A stretch of DNA of 64,000 nucleotides from Thuidium tamariscinum. Taxonomy: Eukaryota > Streptophyta > Bryopsida > Hypnales > Thuidiaceae. The translations under genes were made by a program, and so were the position numbers. The stretch is taken from assembly GCA_947034885.2 (NCBI GenBank), contig OX344749.2, forward strand, positions 33,289,182 to 33,353,181, given 5' to 3'. A model generated the notes under the pieces. The model made no database searches. It saw only the letters and a list, made by a program, of their open reading frames with translations, and was not told the origin of the DNA. Below are positions 35,386 to 46,480 of the stretch, in pieces (the stretch's first letter is position 1; each line of letters opens with the position of its first letter).

Positions 35386-35810
35386 GGATTTAGGACCGAA
35401 ACTTGGTGGGTTTCGAGCCAAAACTTAATGGGTTTCGGTTCCAAATTGGGTTAGTGCAATTAGTGACAAAGGATTTTTTTTCATAATATGAATATGTCAC
35501 TAACCATACTAACCTCAATTTTGGGGCTTAGTGTGCTTAGTGACAAAGGATTTTTTTTCCCAATGTGCCATGTATTAGTAATAGTATTAACCTCGATTTT
35601 TGGAATTAGTGTACTTCGTCACAAATGATTGTTTTTCCACAATATGAATATGTTACTAACCATACTAACCCGAATTTTGGGGCTTAGTGTGGTTAGTGAA
35701 AAAGGATTTTTTTCCCAATGTGCCATGCATTAGTAATAGTACTAACCTCGATTTTAAAGATTACTGTGGTAGTGTGGTTAGTCACAAAGGACTTGTAATA
35801 TAATTTTAAA
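35386..35810. repeat. Higher-order tandem repeat, five 78-83 bp units in A-B-A-B order
   Basis: AGTGACAAAGGATT or close forms mark unit heads at 35463, 35540, 35618, 35697 and 35780. Units one and three share CATAATATGAATATGT.ACTAACC. Units two and four share CCCAATGTGCCATG.ATTAGTAATAGTA. The true period is therefore about 157 bp. A single related head occurs at 30070 (GTGTGGTTAGTCACAAAGGA). Confidence 0.85.
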
Positions 35811-35849
35811 ATCCCATGGACATTCAGAGTCTTGGATAATACATTCTTA

Positions 35850-36080
35850 GTCCGTCCGCTTGTCCGCCCGTCCGCTCCATCTTGGCCGATCGCTCGTCAA
35901 TCCGCCCGTCTGCCCGTCTGCTCCATCTTGTCCGCCACTCCGTGCGTCCGTGCTTTTGTCCGTCTGCCCATCCGCCCGACCGCTTGTTCCCCCGACCGTT
36001 GGACGTACAACACCGCAAATGTCACAGGACGTCCGCAAGGTGCCGGACGCTGGATGCTGGATGTCCAGACGCAGACGCGG
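35850..36080. repeat. GC-rich CCGTCCGC short-repeat cluster
   Basis: CCGTCCGC, CCGCCCGTC and GTCCGTC recur between AT-rich flanks, followed by GGACGTCC-type words to 36090. Overlapping ORFs on both strands here are products of the low-complexity repeat, not genes. Confidence 0.6.
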
Positions 36081-36288
36081 ATGTCATGACGTCCACACAA
36101 CCCTGAAACAAAGTCCAAAAAATATATTGATTTTATAGGTACTTGAGAACAATTCTTTCAAACTACACTAAAGTACTCTATTGAATTAGAGAATTCTAAC
36201 CTTATATGCACTTCCCTATATGTAAAACTACACCTCATGCACTAAGAAGCGAAATGTAGTGCAAAGCACTTCAAGTCTCAATACATTA

Positions 36289-36560
36289 GAAGAGATTTGA
36301 GGGCAATAGAAGACTGCGGGTTCCTGGACTGCGGGAACGCAATTTCTGGCCCGTGAACTGAAATCCGACGTGGTCGAGAGAGTGCCACGTAATAAATAAA
36401 TAAAAATTTGAATTATTTTTTTGGGCTTTTTTTCATATCTCAGGACCCAGAATTTTTTTTTTTTTTTTTGGGTAAATGCCGCACTGACAGCAGCCAGCAA
36501 TTAGGGAACAGTTTCGGGGAACAGCCCCGAAACGGCCCTTTGGAGGCCTCAGATTTCTTC
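36289..36560. mobile_element. MITE, GGGGATTTGAGGCC family, copy 2
   Basis: Ends GAAGAGATTTGAGG and CCTCAGATTTCTTC, flanked by ATTA/TAAT. Landmarks shared with the 16570 copy, in reverse orientation: GTGGTCGAGAGAGTGCCAC and GTTTCGGGG..CCCCGAAAC. Confidence 0.8.
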
Positions 36561-36774
36561 TAATGCAATTTTGATTAAAAATAATTCAAGTGTCTTGTTT
36601 GGACCTCATTTTTTAAAAGTTATTTTGAATCGATTATACCAAGGTTTATTTCTATCCAATTATAACTATGTCGCAATGACCAAGTGCAATGTTTTTCATT
36701 AATTCTAGTGATATGAAATTGAAACTTTTTTAATTTATGCTTTTTACAACTTGATCAACAATATTGACATAAGC
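36561..36774. other. AT-rich spacer
   Basis: Short spacer between two related MITEs; nothing seen. Confidence 0.5.
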
Positions 36775-37072
36775 GGGGATTTTAAGGCCCAATCTGTAAA
36801 CCAGGCATTGTTGGTCATATTTAAAAAATAATTAAAAAAATAAAAAATATTAAAATATTAAAAAAGTATTTAGAAAGTGATTAAAAAGTATTAAAAAGTG
36901 TTTAAAAAGAGTTTTTAAAAATTAAAAATTCCAAAAAAAATTATCAAAATATAAATTAAATGTTATTATTTAATGTAGTAGTTGCTCGACCATGTCAATC
37001 TACTTATGTAGAAGATTTCAGTGAGTTCCCACATCTCAGGAACTCACAGTCTTCCAAAACACCCAAAAATCC
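36775..37072. mobile_element. MITE, GGGGATTTGAGGCC family, diverged copy
   Basis: It starts GGGGATTTTAAGGCC and ends with CACAGTCTTCCAAAAC then AAAAATCCTC. The CTCGACCATGT and CCCACA..AGG..CACAGTCTTCC blocks match the copy at 16570. Confidence 0.6.
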
Positions 37073-39548
37073 TCTTATGTATCAAATACTTTCAACAAAA
37101 GTTGTAGATACTTCTTGGAGGTGCACTACATAGGGTGCTTCTTGGTACCATGCAACAAAGCCCCTATTATATAGGGGCTATGTAGGTAAATTTTGTGAAT
37201 TTTTATTATCCTATATTTATCTAAATTTTTGAAGTTTCTTATTTCATAACCCTATATTTTATTTGAAATATTTTTGGGACTACTATTGTATATCCTATGT
37301 TTATTATAAATATAAACCAACAAACTTTAAATTGCCTAAAATCATTGAAGCAATGCCTTCTACAACTATAATTATTCATTCAATTTAGACCTCTATTGAT
37401 CCGAATTTCAATCATTCAAATTGTTAATACCATCCATCAAACTAGGATTCAAAAAAAAATTTCATCACTAAAAGAAGAATTTAACAGTGAAGATTTCAAA
37501 ACTCTTCTAGATTCTTAAGAGTTAAGACCAATTTTTTGTCTTTGCATGCAACAAAATTGATATTTGTAAAGAGTCCTTATTTTTGAGGTTCAAAACAAGT
37601 TTTATTAGACAAAGTTGTAGTAGTCACTAGATCACCAACATACTTCAATATTCTTCCTTCCAATACTATTAATGTTTTGTGTAAAACACTAGTATGTCAA
37701 AAAAAAACAAGCTGAACAATCTACAACATAGCATCCTATTGTAACAAGAATCAATCAAGATCCACAAAATATCAAAGTTTCATTTTGATGATCTATTGAC
37801 ATTCACTTGTCATTATTAAACAATGTATACACATTGCATATACTCCATCCATGGAGTAGAAGTATGACCAAATGCCCTCAAGAAGTCATTTCAACATTAA
37901 TAGAAGTACCTATTGAAGGTATAAGTCAATAATTGTTTGTGTTTGTTCAATGGCTTGATTGATATGTAAACTAATCATATATAGTTGAGATACAAGAGTG
38001 ATCCAATACACATTTGATCCACCCTAAGATTCTCCTCACAAAGCTATAATACTTCTAATACTTCAGAATTTTTTTAGATTTTTAGCAAGGCTATCATAGA
38101 AATAAAGAAAATAAAAGTTCGTTATTATTTCCTACCCTTCATTATTTATAAAGACTTTGTATCTAGTATGGTATGATGATGCCAATTTGCTTTCAACTCA
38201 TGTTTAAAATTTAAAACCAAGGTAATTATAATAACCATGTGTACCATAAGAAAAATGGGAGTGCACTCCCCAAGAGATACTTATTTTGGAATGGAAGTAA
38301 TACATGCCTCAAATTATATGCCTCTACACAAAATTTGATTGAAATTTTTTATGATCCTATTTGAAAATCTGAAGATGCAACTATTCCTCCACATATAACA
38401 AAAAATTAATTGGATGCTTGGATCAATTGTAAATAGAATAAAAATCTCACTTTTACAAGGCTTCAAGTTTATTGACTCTATTTAAGATGGTTAGACAGAA
38501 ACTATTTTATTCTATTCAAATACTCCTTCCATTCCAAAACTATCTTCTTGTAAAACAAAATGTTTTAGATTAAGGTTGAAAATTAAAAAATTTGAAATTT
38601 TTTTTCGACATGTAAGTGGGATTGATGCATTCCTACTCTGCTATAAATCTCAATGTTGAATTAGTTTTCAAGTACACTTTTTGGACACTCAAAAAATTGG
38701 GTTTGGAAGGCATGTAGAGGGATTATTAGTGTCTATTCATTTGCTTTGTTGAATATAATTGAGTTATCAATTTTTTATTAGTCACCCATTATTATATGCT
38801 GAGCTTCTTAGTACACTAAATTTGACAAAGATATATTAGAAGGAAAAGATGTGAGGGTATCATGATTGGTCTACATCTAAAGCCATCCATTATCTAAAAA
38901 GAAGTAGGAAGGTGACCTTCCCATTTGAGAGACATCCATTCTTTTATTGGATCCGTGATGTTAATAAATTGCAAGTACAAAGCAAGTTGCAAGAAGTTGC
39001 CATTGTTAGCCAATAATTCAATTTGATTAATGGAATGAGCAACAAAAAAATTCATATTGGGACAAAATTTTAAGCGGAACCTGTAGCAGAACCAAAAGAT
39101 CTTTTTGGGATGGGAGGAGTACTATAATCTTCCAATCCATATAGTTACATGGTCTAAATTTCTTACACACTTTGTTGTTATGGTCTACTACACTTTTGTA
39201 TTTTCAAAGCTTTAAAAAATGTTCTCATTTTTATTTTTGGTCAATATACCAAAAAATTGCATTTTTTTGACAATTTTTGCATGAAAAACACACCTAATCC
39301 TTAGGATTAAATTATGATGATATTGATTTTAGCACATCTCTTTTTTATTCGACCTGATATACATTTTACTTTCATTGCACTTATGATGACATGATTCTAC
39401 TAGAGATAAGAATGACTCTCTTATTAATTTATGTCAAAACTTTAGAACTTTAAATCATTGCTCGCCATTGCTAAATCACTTTGTATATATGCATAACACA
39501 ACAAAATATCGAGTATGACATGAGTGATCTTATCCAAATATAATTATT
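37073..39548. other. AT-rich spacer, 2.5 kb
   Basis: I see no ORF of note, no terminal repeats and no RNA gene. A short hairpin AGCCCCTATTATATAGGGGCT lies near 37167. Confidence 0.45.
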
Positions 39549-39595
39549 TTAACCCCTAAAGGACCAAATTATGTTTTTTGGCAACATAGCGATTT

Positions 39596-39833
39596 CAACA
39601 ATGCTAGCGTGTGAGCGTGAACATGTGAGCATGTGAGCTTCTAATATGTATATAAGTAGATATACTACCACCTTGGAAGGTGTTTATAGTAAAAATGCCT
39701 ATAATATAGGTACCTATAGTATAAATACACTCTTATCATAGAAGGTTTTTATAGTTTAAGCACCTATACTAGAGGTGCATCATCTTTGAGGCTCACAAGC
39801 TCACACTTTTATGCTCACATACTAGCAACTGTG
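39596..39833. mobile_element. GTGAGC-end MITE with 10-bp target duplication
   Basis: ATAGCGATTT occurs at 39586-39595 and 39834-39843. Ends CAACAATGCTAGCGTGTGAG and, in reverse complement, CACAGTTGCTAGTATGTGAG. The related element at 24368-25563 keeps the empty site (ATAGCAATTT once). A 9-11 bp duplication points to the Mutator superfamily. A fragment of the same family (GCTCACATACTAGCA) lies near 42713-42727. Confidence 0.85.
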
Positions 39834-40484
39834 ATAGCGATTTTGGGCAGCTCACTACGGATGGATTTTTTTTTCCTTTGAAATTTTCACAAAACAAGTG
39901 CCCAAGGAGTATCTTGAAGGTCCAACAATTTTCATAACTTTTGACTACATGGCCAAAAAGTTATTGCATGATATGTAGTTTTCATTGGTTGGTGGATAGC
40001 CCAAAAATTTCTTATAAAAACATTTTTTTAAATTAATAATTTGAAATTGGTTTTTCTAGATGTATATACATGCAAAAAGATTTGAATAATTCCATTTTGA
40101 TTTATGAGACGAAAGTTATGAAGAGATTTAGTTTGCAGGTAGTTATGGATTCTCTATTCTAAAATAAACTTTGAAAGCCTTTACTTTAGTCAATTTTAAA
40201 TATTTTTGAAAAAAATTAAAATTTTGGATGTTGATTCTTTGTCACAATATTACAACCATTGGGATTGGCCTTTTTTTTATTCCATAAATAAAAATTTAAC
40301 AATTTAGTATTTTGAATCACTCTCTACTTGTTCTACTTATTAATTTTTTCCTATATGTAGTACAATTCCAAATGATGTGAATTTTTTTGAGCATGTATCC
40401 AACTTGCCATGAAGAATGAATCCAAAGAAGCACTACCATTTTGGACATTTTTTCATAGAAATGTGACCTTGTGAAGTGCAGCTG

Positions 40485-41755
40485 TATATAGAGTGGATAG
40501 TGAGGAACCATGTCAAAAACAATTAAAACCATACATGATTTATAGAAAGGATACATGTGTCAATTTTCCATAGGTTGAAAATTTTTTATACATATTTTAA
40601 AAGGGATACAATACCCATTTTTCTATTGAGCGTAAAACTTTTACATTCAATCTAAAACCCTAATTTCTTCAACAACTTTGTCTTCAATCTCATCTCATTT
40701 TCCTTAGTTGTGCCTTCATGCTCCTATATATTGTTTACAAATGACAAAGAAAACATCATAAATAAAAAACAAGTGAATTAAAAAGCATTAACAATAAGTA
40801 TAACAAAGACAATCAAATAATAATAATAATAATAATACAACTATCATAAAATGTCAACATTCAAAATTTCAAACATACTGTAATACTAAATTCCTTACTC
40901 AAAATTCACAAGCACTTCATTCTACCACAATTCAATTGAAAGAATGAACATGCTTACAAATCGAGATACAACTTGCCAAACCCTAAAGCTTCTAATCCAC
41001 CTCCAAATCCTACACACAGTGATGCAAATTGCTTAACATGACATTGTAGTGCAAAATCTTTCTCTACATGCATCAAGTTGGTTTTGTACTTTTGAAAATG
41101 ATATCAAAATTATTGAATTTCAAGAAAATACAAAACAATAGGTAGTTGGCTCTTCCAAAAGAATATAATAATTAACAACTTAGTAAAACACTGAAGGTCC
41201 TATATTTCATCTTTGGCCTGCTTTTTATTTTGGTTTGCTTTGTCTCCTTCCATAAAGAGCTTACTATTGTTGGCTTATTGCACAATAAGAAAAAATAAGA
41301 ATTCATAGGTCTTAGCATGTTCCATTAAAAACAGCTTTCAAAAATTAAAAACTTCAAATAGTACTTGCAAATACTCCTTGTTTAGAAGATCATTGCCATG
41401 ACATTTGAACTCTCTTTAATGATTACAAAGAAGAACATATTCATCACTCAAATGTACTCTACATTAAGTAGCAAGAACAACAATAATTGAAACAAGAGCA
41501 ATGATCATGTACTAATAGGGAAGAAGATGTTAAAAAAGATTTGAATAGTCAAGTAATCTTAAGGAAAGAATGTGCTCCCTTTGAACATTAAATTGTATAT
41601 TTGTAAAACCTTTGATTAGTATCCTCCCACCAAAATCTTTACATCGGTAAGAGGGCTTCAATGCACTGTGGATGGTAACCATCAATGGCCACCAAAATCT
41701 TTTCATACTTTGCAAGGAGGGGGGGGAGGACGTGGTTTGTAAACACCATAGATAG
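40485..41755. mobile_element. 1.27-kb insertion with 14-bp target duplication, type unknown
   Basis: GTGAAGTGCAGCTG occurs at 40471-40484 and 41756-41769. The related elements at 24.8 kb and 7.4 kb have the site once and unbroken. The insert has no obvious TIR, no terminal poly-A and no coding capacity beyond short ORFs. It includes an (AAT)n run near 40817-40837. A variable 14-bp duplication would fit a retroposon. Confidence 0.65.
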
Positions 41756-42006
41756 TGAAGTGCAGCTGCCCAATTTTTTGCAAGGACAAAAAAAGGGTTT
41801 TTGTCAATTCAAATGCTAATATCTTACAAACCACACGGTGGAAATTTCTGAAATTTTTCCTACATCTTTTTACACTAGTGTACTAGAAAATCCTATGGTT
41901 ATATGTGTCAAAAAATGTTTTTTTTCAAAAATTTGGTGCTTGTAGTAGAAATGGTAGTTTTGGTGTGTTTTTGGTGAAGACATAGTCTTTGACCTTTAGG
42001 GGTTAA

Positions 42007-44126
42007 ACTAAAAATTGAAGAAATTGATGAGTTGGAGAGATCAACTATCACCAATGAGCCTAAAACTAGTGTATGGAATTTAGTGCAATATGCTACCTTC
42101 AAGACAAACGTGCATCAACTTTGGCTACCTTCAAAGTGAGTAGTATCAAAAAAAAGAAAAAGAAAAGGATTTTGTAAATTGTGAAGGATTATTGGGAGTA
42201 CTATAACATGAAATTGACTAAATAGATGCTAATTCCAATGTGGAGGAAGTTGCAAATAAAAAAATCATCTGAGTGCTTGAAACTAATTGTTTGACAACCT
42301 CTGAGTGACTATCCACGCAAAAGACACTGTGTACATTGTTTCAAATTGTTGTACACAAAAATTCAAAGATGTTGACATTTGTAGAATTAAAATACTAACA
42401 ACTTGACAAACATGAAAATGATGTTGGTTCTCACAATATTTGAATATTTTTTAGGAATTTAGAGCATAGAATTGCATTAGCCATTGTAGAGAGAGTATAG
42501 GGTGCAACACAAACCATTCTTACATCTTGATGCTTTCGCATTCAAAATGTTTGTTGAATAGGACAATGTGTTCAATTATGGATTAGAGGTGTATGATGCA
42601 TTTTTAGGTTCAAATTACTTGTATAAAGACTCAAGTTCATGATGCCTTCAATCACTATAGACTATCTAGCTACTTATACCTAGGCTCAAGGCTTATAGGC
42701 TTGCATTTCTAAGCTCACATACTAGCATTGTTTATACCATTACTATGACTTGAGTATGATTCAAAATGCTAAAAGAATATTATTGATATAGTTTATAAAC
42801 TTGGAATTTGTTAGTAGCTACAATATAAGTTGAGTACAACTGTTACAATTTTATAAATTTCAATTAGAGTGGAGGAATTGTACTAAATAAAATTAACTCT
42901 TCCAATGCTTGAGGTTCTAAAAAAGTATGAGAATATGACATTGAGTCCTTTTGGTAGTGTTGTGTTGGATTCTTGAATTACATATACAACAACCAAAATT
43001 TATATAATTTGTTCATATTTTACCTTAAGTGTGAGCATGCATGAATTAAAAATAACCATCATCCATTCAATAATTGGGCAAATCTTAGCAAACACCATTA
43101 GGCATACTAGTTTGGTATGAATTTTCAAAAGTTGGACTCATTTAACAATGTGTCGATGTTTACAAGACATTCCTAATTTTACTGAACCAATAACTTCAAT
43201 TAACATTCAATAGCATACACAAGCATTGCATTGCACCTACAATAGATGGTGTGGGATATTTATTCCACATCCAATAGCACATGGTGCTGGATTTTTTCCC
43301 ACCCATTGGTGCTATAGCAAAGTAGATAGGTGGAGGTGCAATGTGGTGCATGAAGGAAAGACAAACTAGTTGGACATGAAAGCTATTCACGGTTAAACAA
43401 GCTCAATGATTCCCTTTGAAAATGAATATCAAAAGAGCCTCTCAAATTGAATCTTCTCTAATTCAGTAAAGTATTCTTAAAGAACATTGATTGCTAGTCC
43501 TAGCTTAACAATATGAACCACATACAAAGATCATGCCCCTCTCTAATGCAATAACTCCTCTTATCTATTGTGTCAAATTGATTCCAATTTTATTGATTTA
43601 GAGAGAATTATTACTATACATGTTCAAATAAATTTTGTAGAGTTGTTAAATCCAAACAAAAAAAACAATTTTCTTCATGCTATAACACACTTGTAGGCAT
43701 GTTTTAGTAATGAATGCATACTCTTCATTAACATTAGCTATAATGGGCTTATTTAGCATAATGTAATCAAATAACTAACATAGATTAATAGATAGTACAT
43801 GTAAATGTGATTAAGTTGTGAATAGTCATTCATCTTGAAACATGCACATTGAATAAGAATTCAAATTCATTTTAGAAAAAAAAATGAAATTAGAATTAAG
43901 TGGATAAAGAAGAAGAAAAAAACCCTTCTATACTAATATTTTTCAAAATTCAAAAGAAAATTCAAAGAGACAATTTTTCATGGTTTTAATTTCTCAAATT
44001 AATTTAAATCTACAAATAATATTTGTAAAGTCAATCCTCATTAGCCCATGTTTTTACCAATCCACAAAAAGCATAAATTAAAATTTTACAAAATATCCTC
44101 CACTCCTCATGCTTATTTGGAAGGGA
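42007..44126. other. AT-rich spacer
   Basis: A MITE fragment lies near 42683-42727. An imperfect inverted repeat lies near 43222-43355 (GCATTGCACCTACA with GGAGGTGCAATGTGGTGC). No gene recognised. Confidence 0.45.
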
Positions 44127-44335
44127 GAGAGTTCACAGGGAGCAAGAGGTCGGAGGAGAGGGGGGTCGGAGGGCAGAAGGGGGTCGGAGGGGTCGGAGGG
44201 AGGAGGGGTCGGAGGGGACCACCGGGGTCTACTCTCAGATAAAAAGGTAAAAAGAGGGGGAGGGGGAGGGAAAAAAGGAAAAAGGAGGGGGAGAGGAAAA
44301 AAGAAAAAAGGGAAAAAAGAAGTAGAAGAAGAATT
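44127..44335. repeat. G-rich purine minisatellite, GGGGTCGGAGGG units
   Basis: GGTCGGAGGG-type units repeat at 44149-44217, followed by a G/A-only tract to 44335. Runs of G4-G6 are closely spaced, so G-quadruplexes are plausible on the plus strand. ORFs read through it are low complexity. Confidence 0.75.
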
Positions 44336-45417
44336 GAACTTTCAAATTAATCAAAAGCAAAACTTCAACATCAATACCTTAAAGAAGAGAGTTTGACCTT
44401 TTATTTCATTATCATTTAAGAATGTAGAGCTTTGCATCCTTTGCATCCATGCGTATGCAAAGTAAAAGTTGAATAAAAGTAAAAATAAACATGTAATGGT
44501 AACATTTGTTCTAGTTTGTTCTGAATAAAATGTTGAGATATCCAAGGTTGTGCACTCACCAATCATTCTCTTTATACGAGTCTTTATATCATTGAAGAAC
44601 TTGACTTAACGAGGGTTGCACTAATGTCATATTGCTTCTACATGTATAGTGGATTTGTGAGCATTATTTAAGAGAATATGTTATATTAAATTATGGAAAA
44701 TGGAGTATAAAAGTTTTTGATGTCACTCTTAGCATCAGGCAAAACCTTCAATGAGTAAAATGCATCAAATTTATTTTGCTTTTTGAATTCTTTAGTGTAT
44801 ATTTTATGGATTTTCAATTGAATTTTGTTTCAATTAATTATAATTTAACTATGGATAGATGTTTAAAAATTTTAAAATATATAGAAAAATCACCAAAAAA
44901 CACTTAGACAAGTGCACAACACCACACAAGTTTCATATTCTCTAAATAATTAAATAAACCTTTAATATGATTTTGAAATACAAAAATCAAATATTTTAAA
45001 CAATCTTCAATGTGTTGTATATATTTTAATTTAACGGTAAATATTTTATTTTATTTTATGAAGATATTTTTAAATTGAAATGAAATATGAAATCCTTTAG
45101 CTTTATTGAAGGAAAAAAATCAATAATGATAAATTGATTGTAAAATTTATGTAGTAAATGAAATTATAAAAAATGAAGTGAAAATAAATGGAATCATATA
45201 GTGAAGTGAAGGAAATATAAAATGATTGCAAAGCAATTTAGTCATTTTATTTGAACATCTATTCAAATAGAAACATATATAAATGAAAACCAATACTTTG
45301 TAAAAAGCATGAATATGACAACTAAATTCTCTAAATCATCATAGTTTTACATGTATGATAAATCTATATATTAAATGAAATTCACATAAATTCTAACATG
45401 AGTGTATATAACAATTA
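44336..45417. other. AT-rich spacer
   Basis: No gene or element recognised. Confidence 0.5.
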
Positions 45418-45849
45418 CTACATTTTTTGTTTTTGTCTTTCATTTTCATCTTTCTTCTTTTGTTTCAATTGAAATTGATCTCGGACAAAGAAATTAAAAT
45501 TTCCAAGGCAATTTTCTTCTTGACAATAATATTTACATTGTATTGTAAAGTTTTTCCAATCAACCGTAGTACAATTTTTTGGTTTGATATTTTTTCTTTC
45601 ATTTTGATGATGCAATAAATATGAAAACAATTGAATCTCTTTTTCAAAATATGGAGTGCTTTTTATTGCAAATGGTACAATTGTTGAGTCAAAGTTGACT
45701 ACAATTGAAAATGGAGGCTTGCATATAGATTTTAATTTTGTTATTTGTAAAGAATTTGAATCAACCAAAGGCAATGATGATAAATTTGCTATGATTTCAA
45801 GGTTCCGCTTGCATCTCAACCTCCTTAGTGATATTTTAATAAATATCAC
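45418..45849 (-). CDS. 143-aa ORF, hypothetical
   Basis: This is the longest open frame in the AT-rich spacers. It has a basic N-terminus, a cysteine-containing stretch (FTIQCKYYCQEENCLGNFNF) and a C-terminus of K, E, Q and R. Two plus-strand ORFs overlap it. No domain is recognised and no splice or promoter signals are clear. It may be a chance frame or the remnant of a transposon protein. Confidence 0.2.
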   Translation of the reverse strand: MIFIKISLRRLRCKRNLEIIANLSSLPLVDSNSLQITKLKSICKPPFSIVVNFDSTIVPFAIKSTPYFEKEIQLFSYLLHHQNERKNIKPKNCTTVDWKNFTIQCKYYCQEENCLGNFNFFVRDQFQLKQKKKDENERQKQKM

Positions 45850-46219
45850 TTATGGTATAATCACCCATTACCAACCAAGGACCCATATTCACATGTAAGG
45901 TGCAACTATTTCCAACCGAGGCTAAAATAAATTCCAACCAAACGTTAGAATGATTTTTTTATGGGTACATTTTATGGTGATTTGGAGGTAGTTTAGAGAT
46001 TGTTGTGACCAATTGGATAACACACTTCAAAAATTTATAACAAATTGAAATTTTTCTTAAAAATAAAATTTCAAATGCTCTTTACATTTCTCATGCTTAT
46101 CATGAAAAAGTTTTAATTAAAAAAATTAGAACATGCCAAACCGGCCATTCAACTAGAATACACTCTAAGTAATCTGTCAGAGTGTATAACTAGAAACCAC
46201 ATTCATTTCCAGAGACAAG

Positions 46220-46345
46220 CAAATTCACAAATTCACCATTACACAAATTCAGAGAGCACACAAATTCACAACCCAAGCAAATTCACAGCCCAAGAAAATT
46301 CACAGAGCACACAAATTCACAGATCTAGAGCAAGCAAATTCACAG
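46220..46345. repeat. Short tandem repeat, CAAATTCACAGAGCA-type units
   Basis: CAAATTCACA or AAAATTCACA recurs about seven times between 46220 and 46345, spaced 16-27 bp, with AGAGCACA or CCCAAG between. Confidence 0.75.
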
Positions 46346-46387
46346 AGGATTCAATCACTTTAAAGTATTGTCCTACTTTGTCCTATC

Positions 46388-46480
46388 CGGGAGTGAGAAG
46401 GGGAGCAGGGGGTCGGAGGGGAGAAGGGGGTCGGAAGGGAGAAGGGGGTCGGAGAGCAGAGGGAGCAGATGGAAGGGGAA
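46388..46480. repeat. G-rich minisatellite, second GGGGTCGGAGGG locus
   Basis: AGGGGGTCGGA(A/G)GGGAGA units occur three to four times. The same unit forms 44149-44217, about 2.2 kb away, in the same orientation. Confidence 0.75.

Larger units (their letters stand above)
39549..42006. mobile_element. TTAA-flanked TIR element, copy 5, with two insertions
   Basis: The left end is TTAACCCCTAAAGGACC and the right end in reverse complement TTAACCCCTAAAGGTC. It is a reverse-orientation relative of 24368-25563. Two insertions account for the extra length: a MITE with a 10-bp target duplication (39596-39833) and a 1271-bp insert with a 14-bp duplication (40485-41755). Without them the element is about 0.95 kb. 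No transposase. Confidence 0.8.

Noticed and set aside
34998..35810. Tandem arrays as a CRISPR array
   Set aside because: Units are contiguous and degenerate, without constant repeats and unique spacers, and the DNA is eukaryotic.
35824..36138. Cluster of overlapping ORFs on both strands
   Set aside because: They are produced by the CCGTCCGC short repeat, which has few stops in any frame.
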